Below are positions 1 through 3,790 of a stretch of DNA of 5,358 nt, in pieces (positions within the stretch are counted from its first letter, which is position 1; each line of letters starts with the position of its first letter). The DNA lies in assembly GCA_021157485.1 (NCBI GenBank), contig JAGGWO010000036.1:1-5358 (forward strand), in the 5' to 3' direction. The position numbers and the translations under genes were made by a program. The DNA comes from Sulfurimonas sp. GTDB taxonomy: Bacteria > Campylobacterota > Campylobacteria > Campylobacterales > Sulfurimonadaceae. The notes under the pieces are model-generated. The model searched no databases and was not told the DNA's origin. It was given only the letters and a program-made list of their open reading frames with translations.

Positions 1-107
1 AAAATAAGCTTTCTATCATCAAATTTAAATTCATCACCAAATATTTTGCCAAATATCTCTAGTGTATCCTTAGCAATACGACCTTTTGGAAGTGCAACTG
101 TTAGCAT
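1..107 (-). CDS. hisG: HisG, ATP phosphoribosyltransferase, N-terminal part (cut by window edge)
   Basis: HisG catalyses the first step of histidine biosynthesis, joining ATP and PRPP to give phosphoribosyl-ATP in the cytoplasm. Only the first 35 codons are present; the gene continues beyond position 1. The visible start, MLTVALPKGRIAKDTLEIF, carries the LPKGRI signature found at the N-terminus of HisG, followed by an F-D-D-R-K-L stretch (residues 29-34), also typical of the family. The ATG at 107-105 is supported by an AAGGG ribosome binding site (complement of 116-120) 8 nt upstream. Whether this is the short, HisZ-dependent form cannot be told from the fragment. It is divergent from the trhA pair. 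coaX lies on the same strand further upstream, so the two may once have been adjacent (inference). Confidence 0.9.
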   Translation of the reverse strand, partial: MLTVALPKGRIAKDTLEIFGKIFGDEFKFDDRKLI

Positions 108-142
108 CTGTAACGCCCTTGTATATATTAATTATTTTTGGC

Positions 143-148
143 ATTTTA
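143..148 (-). promoter_or_regulatory. Candidate -10 box for hisG
   Basis: On the minus strand this reads TAAAAT, about 35 nt upstream of the hisG ATG, which would give a leader of roughly 30 nt. No -35 box is visible at a suitable distance. It overlaps a 10-bp perfect palindrome, TTTAGCTAAA (145-154), which could be an operator or chance in AT-rich DNA. The rest of the 108-220 intergenic stretch holds the trhA1 promoter and both ribosome binding sites and nothing else I can support. Confidence 0.25.
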
Positions 149-187
149 GCTAAATATTGCTCAAAGTCTGATGAGTTGTTTTAATTT

Positions 188-195
188 GATACAAT
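188..195 (+). promoter_or_regulatory. trhA1 promoter, extended -10 box GATACAAT
   Basis: TACAAT (190-195) matches the TATAAT consensus at five of six positions and ends 25 nt before the trhA1 ATG, predicting a short leader of about 20 nt. There is no -35 box, as is usual for the main sigma factor promoters of Campylobacterota. The same octamer precedes trhA2 at nearly the same distance (870-877), which strengthens the call. An ATG at 194 overlaps this box and so cannot be the translation start. Confidence 0.55.
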
Positions 196-220
196 GGCCC
201 TTATAATAAGGACATTTATA

Positions 221-862
221 ATGAGTAACGAAGTAAATAATTTTTCTATAGCTGAAGAGATTTGGCATGCTGTTACACACGGTGTTGGATTCTTTTTAAG
301 TATTGCTGCCTTAGTTTTGCTAGTACTCTTTGCTTATGACAATGAAAATAGTATAAATATGTTCTCAGCAATCATTTATGGCTCTGCTTTAGTAGTTATG
401 TATGGAAGTTCAACTCTTTATCATGCGATCACTAACACTGATCTAAAACGTCTGTTTCAGAAGTTTGACCATAGTGCTATATACTTTTTGATAGCTGGAA
501 CATATACACCTATAGTTTTAGTCGCGATTGGTGGTGAAACAGGATGGATTATATTTGGAGTTGAGTGGGGAATTGCTATTATTGGAATAGCTCTAAAATT
601 CATCTACCCCGGACGATTTGAAGCCCTCTCTCTAATAGCATACATTCTTATGGGTTGGTTGATTGTAGTAGTTTTGGACACCCTAAGAGCAAATATAGAT
701 CCTGTTGGATTTTGGTTAATTGCAGCAGGAGGGGCTTCATATACCGGAGGAGTAGCATTTTACATCAAAGATCATATCAAGTATTTTCACGCAGTATGGC
801 ATCTCTTTGTAATTGCAGGTTCAGTTTTACAGTTTTTAGCAGTACTACTCTATATAGTATAA
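221..862 (+). CDS. trhA: TrhA/hemolysin III family seven-helix membrane protein, copy 1
   Basis: This is an inner-membrane protein of 213 aa in the PAQR superfamily (HlyIII/YqfA/TrhA), usually about 210-220 aa. In E. coli the homologue YqfA/TrhA is linked to membrane energetics and homeostasis; the old 'hemolysin III' name does not imply toxicity. About seven hydrophobic segments are visible. The conserved metal-site pattern is intact: S63-S64 and H68 in GSSTLYH, D83 in KFDHSAIYFLIAG, and H190-x3-H194 near the C-terminus, matching the three-His zinc site of PAQR proteins. E12-E13, H16 and H20 of the N-terminal E-E-x-W-H-x3-H motif are also present. The start at 221 is chosen over the in-frame ATG at 194 because AAGGA (208-212) lies 8 nt upstream, the second copy begins with the same MSNEVN, and 194 falls inside the -10 box. 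The substrate is unknown. Confidence 0.9.
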   Translation: MSNEVNNFSIAEEIWHAVTHGVGFFLSIAALVLLVLFAYDNENSINMFSAIIYGSALVVMYGSSTLYHAITNTDLKRLFQKFDHSAIYFLIAGTYTPIVLVAIGGETGWIIFGVEWGIAIIGIALKFIYPGRFEALSLIAYILMGWLIVVVLDTLRANIDPVGFWLIAAGGASYTGGVAFYIKDHIKYFHAVWHLFVIAGSVLQFLAVLLYIV

Positions 863-869
863 ATGTTTA

Positions 870-877
870 GATACAAT
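870..877 (+). promoter_or_regulatory. trhA2 promoter, extended -10 box GATACAAT
   Basis: The octamer matches the one in front of trhA1 exactly, and TACAAT (872-877) ends 23 nt before the trhA2 ATG. It lies in the 38-bp gap after the trhA1 stop codon, so trhA2 can be transcribed alone as well as by read-through from trhA1. No -35 box is seen; a -35 position would fall inside the 3' end of trhA1. Confidence 0.5.
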
Positions 878-900
878 ACCCTAAAAATTCAGGATACGAC

Positions 901-1542
901 ATGTCAAATGAGGTAAATCATTTCTCTTTTGCTGAAGAAGTTTGGCATTCTATAACACATGGAGTTGGTTTTCTTTTAAGTATTGCTGCTTTAACTCTGC
1001 TTGTTGCCTTTGCTGCGATTGGTGGAAAACCCATAAATATAGTCTCTGCATCTATTTATGGAACTGCATTAGTCGTTATGTACGGGAGTTCAACTCTTTA
1101 TCATGCGATATCTCACAAAGAGATAAAACAGTTTTTTCAAAAGTTTGATCATAGTGCTATATATTTTTTAATCGCTGGAAGTTATACGCCAGTATTATTG
1201 ATAACTATAGTTGGAATTGAAGGCTGGATTCTGTTTTCAATCGAGTGGCTGATTGCTATAGTAGGTATAGGTTTAAAATTTATATATCCTGGCCGATTTG
1301 AAGCTCTTGCCATGGTAGCTTATATTCTTATGGGATGGTTGATTGTAGTTATCTTTGAAACTTTCAAAAACAGTATAGATCCAGTAGGGTTTTGGCTACT
1401 AGTCAGTGGTGGAATTGCTTACAGTATTGGAATAGTATTTTTTATAAAAGGTCATAAAAAACACTTCCATACAATATGGCATCTCTTTGTACTCGCAGGC
1501 TCAATTTTTCAATTTTTTGCAATACTCTTATATGTGGTTTAG
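901..1542 (+). CDS. trhA: TrhA/hemolysin III family seven-helix membrane protein, copy 2
   Basis: A second 213-aa member of the PAQR/HlyIII membrane family, paralogous to the gene just upstream (about 67% identical, no gap). All putative metal ligands are kept: H68 in GSSTLYH, D83 in KFDHSAIYFLIAGSYTP, and H190 and H194 in HFHTIWHLFV, so both copies look functional. Differences cluster in loops, for example GGKP at 41-44 where copy 1 has NENS, and SHKE at 71-74 where copy 1 has TNTD. The ATG has AGGA (891-894) 6 nt upstream. The stop codon (1540-1542) overlaps the coaX stop on the opposite strand. Two active copies could differ in substrate, partner or expression, or form a heteromer; the sequence does not tell which. 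Confidence 0.9.
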   Translation: MSNEVNHFSFAEEVWHSITHGVGFLLSIAALTLLVAFAAIGGKPINIVSASIYGTALVVMYGSSTLYHAISHKEIKQFFQKFDHSAIYFLIAGSYTPVLLITIVGIEGWILFSIEWLIAIVGIGLKFIYPGRFEALAMVAYILMGWLIVVIFETFKNSIDPVGFWLLVSGGIAYSIGIVFFIKGHKKHFHTIWHLFVLAGSIFQFFAILLYVV

Positions 1543-2147
1543 TTAGCTTTTAAAATCTTACTCATCCCTTTAAAGATAAGAATCTCATCTACCTTTGCGT
1601 TTGAAAAAATCTTTGTAAACTCTTTTGCATCTCCACCTGTTAAATATATCTCCATCTCATGAGAGACAACTTCTGAGTAAAAAGTTTTCAAGTAACCGTA
1701 ACTTATAGCGTCCCCAGAGTTTTTTGGCAAAACAGTTAAATCTAAATCGAAGTTAAAAGGGTACGCAAGAGCTGGAGAGATATTCTCATACGTTTTTGAC
1801 ATGGCTGTTATTCCAGGATAGATAAAACCACCTTGAAACTTTCCATCTTTAACTATATCCACAGTTATTGCACTTCCTGCATCTACAATTACACCATTTT
1901 GTATCGCTTCACAAGCAAAGATTCTATCAACACCCATAGTCTCATAGTAATTACTCATATCTACGTGAGTCTTGAGATTTATCCAGTTATCTAAAGTCTC
2001 TAAAACTTTTCCAACTGAAGCGTTAACAGAGATATAGTAAACCTTTTGAGTTATTGATGAGGGATTAAATGCAGTAACACTCTCTCTATAATCCCTTGAA
2101 TCATCCAAAAAGTGGTAAGAGGTATTTCCGATGTCACAAAGAAGCAT
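1539..2147 (-). CDS. coaX: CoaX, type III pantothenate kinase
   Basis: CoaX phosphorylates pantothenate with ATP, the first step of coenzyme A synthesis, in the cytoplasm. The 202-aa protein shows the ASKHA-fold motifs in order: the phosphate loop DIGNT (residues 5-9), GVDR at 72-75 with the likely catalytic Asp D74, the second phosphate motif DAGSAITVD (89-97), GGFIYPG (106-112) and the nucleotide-binding LTGGD (169-173). It is shorter than the roughly 250 aa of many bacterial CoaX proteins, as expected for the compact Campylobacterota form. Type III enzymes need a monovalent cation and are not feedback-inhibited by CoA (family knowledge). The ATG shares one base with the stop codon of the upstream 106-aa gene (TAATG) and has only a weak ribosome binding site, so translation is probably coupled. 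Its 3' end overlaps trhA2 by 4 bp, tail to tail. Confidence 0.92.
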   Translation of the reverse strand: MLLCDIGNTSYHFLDDSRDYRESVTAFNPSSITQKVYYISVNASVGKVLETLDNWINLKTHVDMSNYYETMGVDRIFACEAIQNGVIVDAGSAITVDIVKDGKFQGGFIYPGITAMSKTYENISPALAYPFNFDLDLTVLPKNSGDAISYGYLKTFYSEVVSHEMEIYLTGGDAKEFTKIFSNAKVDEILIFKGMSKILKAN

Positions 2148-2467
2148 TATTGGATTTTCCAGCCTTGCGTTTTAAATGCTGCTTTTGCTTTAGAACATAG
2201 AGGAGCGTCAATGAAGAGAATTTTATGTTTAAAGTTATGCCCACAGTACAGAGTAAGTTTTGTATAAATCTCTTCAAACTTATGCACATCTTTCATAAGT
2301 AGACGGCTCTTTTGACTCACTGCGAAGATTGCCCAAAAGTAACCGTTTATATCTGTCGCTTTATACATCTTTATTTTGTTTCTAATGCCAAGTTCCTTTG
2401 GAGAAACTTCTTGCATTTTTTTATAAATTTTCCCTTTTTGTCTTAGGGAGTCTACTACCATCTGCAT
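2147..2467 (-). CDS. Conserved-looking 106-aa protein of unknown function, translationally coupled to coaX
   Basis: I do not recognise this family. The protein is small, basic and soluble-looking, without signal peptide or membrane segment. A Lys-rich N-terminal part (residues 1-35) is followed by what looks like an alternating alpha/beta domain: hydrophobic strands near 43-50 (YFWAIFAV) and 83-87 (ILFID), a helix near 62-75, and a C-terminal helix ending in GWKI. Cysteines lie at 75 and 91; D39, D60 and D87 are further polar candidates. Its stop overlaps the coaX start as TAATG, so the two form an operon and are probably co-translated. The ATG at 2467 has AAAGG 13 nt upstream, which is far; an in-frame ATG two codons later (2461-2459) would be farther still, and an in-frame TAA 12 nt upstream blocks extension. 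The operon position argues that it is real. Confidence 0.75.
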   Translation of the reverse strand: MQMVVDSLRQKGKIYKKMQEVSPKELGIRNKIKMYKATDINGYFWAIFAVSQKSRLLMKDVHKFEEIYTKLTLYCGHNFKHKILFIDAPLCSKAKAAFKTQGWKIQ

Positions 2468-2500
2468 ATCTATTATTTAGCCTTTAAAAGTATATTTTGA

Positions 2501-2506
2501 TTTATA
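2501..2506 (-). promoter_or_regulatory. Candidate -10 box for the 106-aa gene and coaX
   Basis: On the minus strand this reads TATAAA, 33 nt upstream of the 106-aa gene's ATG, with TTGAAA (complement of 2526-2531) 19 nt further upstream as a possible -35. The region is very AT-rich, so chance matches are likely; TAAAAT (complement of 2508-2513) is an alternative. Confidence 0.35.
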
Positions 2507-2538
2507 CATTTTATCTAAATATTCTTTTCAAAATACTT

Positions 2539-2579
2539 TTGACGTTAAAATTAAAGTTTTATCTTATTTTAATCGTCAA
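2539..2579. promoter_or_regulatory. Imperfect inverted repeat upstream of the cytochrome gene, possible operator
   Basis: The left arm TTGACGTTAAAAT (2539-2551) is the reverse complement of the right arm ATTTTAATCGTCAA (2566-2579) apart from one extra T (2573). This gives 13 pairs around a 14-nt spacer. It ends 5 bp before the TACAAT box of the cytochrome gene, so a protein bound there would overlap or touch RNA polymerase. It lies too far upstream of the predicted transcript start to be part of that mRNA. A regulator site is more likely than a terminator, because the plus strand has no converging gene and the divergent operon starts well to the left. The regulator is unknown. Confidence 0.4.
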
Positions 2580-2584
2580 TAGTG

Positions 2585-2590
2585 TACAAT
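2585..2590 (+). promoter_or_regulatory. Cytochrome c gene promoter, -10 box TACAAT with periodic T-tracts
   Basis: TACAAT lies 27 nt before the ATG at 2618. Upstream are four TTTT tracts at 2525-2528, 2537-2540, 2557-2560 and 2567-2570, with an A/T tract at 2547-2552. The spacing is about one helical turn, as described for Campylobacter and Helicobacter main sigma factor promoters that lack a -35 box. A possible TTGACG -35 at 2539-2544 is too far from this -10. A GTG at 2582 overlaps the promoter and is not a credible start. Confidence 0.55.
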
Positions 2591-2617
2591 CACTTACAAT
2601 TTTACAAAGGTAAACTT

Positions 2618-3322
2618 ATGATTAAACTACTTCTATTTACTTCACTTCTTCTATTTTTCAATGCATGTGATGAGAAAGAACCAGCTAAAAATCTAGATGG
2701 TAAGATACTTACAGAGCAAAAGTGTGCATCTTGTCACAACTTAAATATGCCTCCAGTTATCTCAGATGACGAACTTGCACCTCCGATGATGGCTGTTGCG
2801 TTTCATATGCCTGATTTTATGAAACCAAAAGATGAGAGTCAGAGAATTCCAATGGCTATAGAGTTTGTAGTTGATTATGTTCGCAATCCAGCGTTAGAAA
2901 AATCCAAGTGTGATAAAGAGAGTATAAAAAGATATGGAGTTATGCCATCTCAAAAAGAGAAAGTTAGCCAAGATGAACTACAAGCAATCGCTACATATAT
3001 GTTTAACCACTATACTCAAGAAAACTTATCCAAGATACAAAAAGATATAGCTGCGTTTAATGCTCTTACACCAGGAGAAAAACTAGCTCTAAAACATAAA
3101 TGTTTAGGGTGTCATAAAGTTAATAAAAAGATTGTAGGTCCTTCATTTGTTGATATTGCAAAGAAGTATAAAGGTTCTAAAAACAAAATAATTCAAGCAA
3201 TTAAGAATGGAAGTAAAAATAGCTGGAAAAGTTCAAATGGTGCTGTTATGCCACCGTTTAAACAGATAAATGAAGAGGAGTTAGAAGTTTTATCAGATTG
3301 GATTTTGAAATCTAACTCATAA
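2618..3322 (+). CDS. Di-heme c-type cytochrome, predicted lipoprotein
   Basis: An exported electron-transfer protein of 234 aa. The N-terminus (MIKLLLFTSLLLFFNAC) is a lipoprotein signal peptide with cleavage predicted before C17. The lipobox is imperfect (F-N-A-C, with Phe instead of Leu at -3), and Asp follows at +2. Two covalent heme sites are visible: CASCH at 36-40 and CLGCH at 162-166. Likely Met ligands are M109 (GVMPS) for the first domain and M211 (AVMPPF) for the second, so this reads as two class I cytochrome c domains joined by a linker near 133-150. The ATG at 2618 is chosen because AAAGG (2606-2610) sits 7 nt upstream and the signal peptide starts there. The partner is unknown; sulfur oxidation, denitrification or general periplasmic electron transfer are all possible. 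The 3' end overlaps the opposite-strand DUF4395 gene by 11 bp. Confidence 0.9.
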   Translation: MIKLLLFTSLLLFFNACDEKEPAKNLDGKILTEQKCASCHNLNMPPVISDDELAPPMMAVAFHMPDFMKPKDESQRIPMAIEFVVDYVRNPALEKSKCDKESIKRYGVMPSQKEKVSQDELQAIATYMFNHYTQENLSKIQKDIAAFNALTPGEKLALKHKCLGCHKVNKKIVGPSFVDIAKKYKGSKNKIIQAIKNGSKNSWKSSNGAVMPPFKQINEEELEVLSDWILKSNS

Positions 3323-3755
3323 AAGCCGGGTATACCCTTTTAATAATGAAGTATATTTTACAACCTATACAGTAGCTAAAAAAGAGATCAAGTAAAGAGC
3401 AAGACAAAAATATAGCTGCAACTACTAACGAAATAAACGGTGCATTTAAAAAGTGAGCTATTATAAGTAAAAAAACAAATAGTAGTCCAAACATACCTGC
3501 TAATCTTTTGGCTCCACCATCTGCAAACTTCTCTTTCATTCTAAATAGGCTCTTTATCTGCTTAGAGAGCATACTAATTGGTGAGAATTCTTTATTTAAA
3601 AAAAGTTTGATTATAAAATCTAATGCTAAAAATATTAATATATAGACATTTGAACTAAACAGATAGAGTATCACTAAAGATGCAACAAATAAAGCACTTA
3701 GTCTTGATACATTTGAATCTACTCTCTCAAAATTGAGAGGACACGAATTTGGCAT
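3312..3755 (-). CDS. DUF4395 family integral membrane protein
   Basis: A 147-aa membrane protein whose pattern matches DUF4395. A short N-terminus carries C5-P6 and ERVD (10-13). It is followed by two hydrophobic segments (about 20-33 and 36-53), a basic loop (about 65-84), and two more (about 87-104 and 106-134) ending in YCIGCKIY, with a CxxC at C129 and C132. No biochemical role is firmly known. DUF4395 proteins often accompany thioredoxin-like or sulfur-transfer proteins, so the cysteines suggest a redox or thiol role (inference). The ATG at 3755 has AAGGG (complement of 3764-3768) 8 nt upstream. It follows the YyaL-like gene by 35 bp on the same strand, probably in one operon. Its last codons overlap the cytochrome 3' end by 11 bp. 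Confidence 0.8.
   Translation of the reverse strand: MPNSCPLNFERVDSNVSRLSALFVASLVILYLFSSNVYILIFLALDFIIKLFLNKEFSPISMLSKQIKSLFRMKEKFADGGAKRLAGMFGLLFVFLLIIAHFLNAPFISLVVAAIFLSCSLLDLFFSYCIGCKIYFIIKRVYPAFMS
3328..3341 (+). terminator. Weak hairpin followed by TTTT after the cytochrome gene
   Basis: GGG-TATA-CCC followed by TTTT lies 5 bp after the cytochrome stop codon. The 3-bp stem is very short, and the same bases encode codons near the end of the DUF4395 gene on the other strand, so the symmetry may be accidental. It is the only terminator-like structure seen at this convergent junction. Confidence 0.2.
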
Positions 3756-3790
3756 TACTACTACCCTTGTTAATTATTATGAGTAGAATT

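Larger units (their letters stand above)
188..1542 (+). repeat. Tandem duplication of a promoter-plus-trhA unit
   Basis: Two diverged direct copies, each of GATACAAT box, ribosome binding site and a 213-codon gene, lie head to tail with starts 680 bp apart. By hand alignment the proteins match at about 143 of 213 positions (about 67%) with no gap. Identity is highest in the blocks YGSSTLYHAI, KFDHSAIYFLIAG and YILMGWLIVV and lowest in loops near residues 38-48 and 71-78. Leader similarity is limited to GATACAAT, the CC(C/T) that follows 2 nt later and the GGA of the ribosome binding site, so the duplication is old rather than recent. Confidence 0.75.

Noticed and set aside
145..154. Palindrome TTTAGCTAAA as an operator for hisG or trhA1
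   Set aside because: A 10-bp AT-rich palindrome is expected by chance, and it matches no regulator site I know.
194..220. Upstream in-frame ATG that would add nine residues to trhA1
   Set aside because: It overlaps the TACAAT -10 box, has no ribosome binding site, and the paralog starts with the same MSNEVN at the downstream position.
655..870. 71-codon plus-strand reading frame inside trhA1
   Set aside because: It lies in another frame of a clear membrane protein gene, has no ribosome binding site and no recognisable domain.
942..1148. 68-codon plus-strand reading frame inside trhA2
   Set aside because: It is Cys- and Trp-rich, as expected of an out-of-frame reading of trhA2, and has no supporting signals.
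2539..2579. FNR/NNR-type site (TTGAC-N4-GTCAA) upstream of the cytochrome
   Set aside because: TTGAC and GTCAA are present but 31 bp apart, far from the 4-bp spacing these regulators need.
2582..2617. GTG start that would add 12 residues to the cytochrome
   Set aside because: It overlaps the -10 box and would put a polar stretch in front of the signal peptide; the ATG at 2618 has a well-spaced AAAGG.
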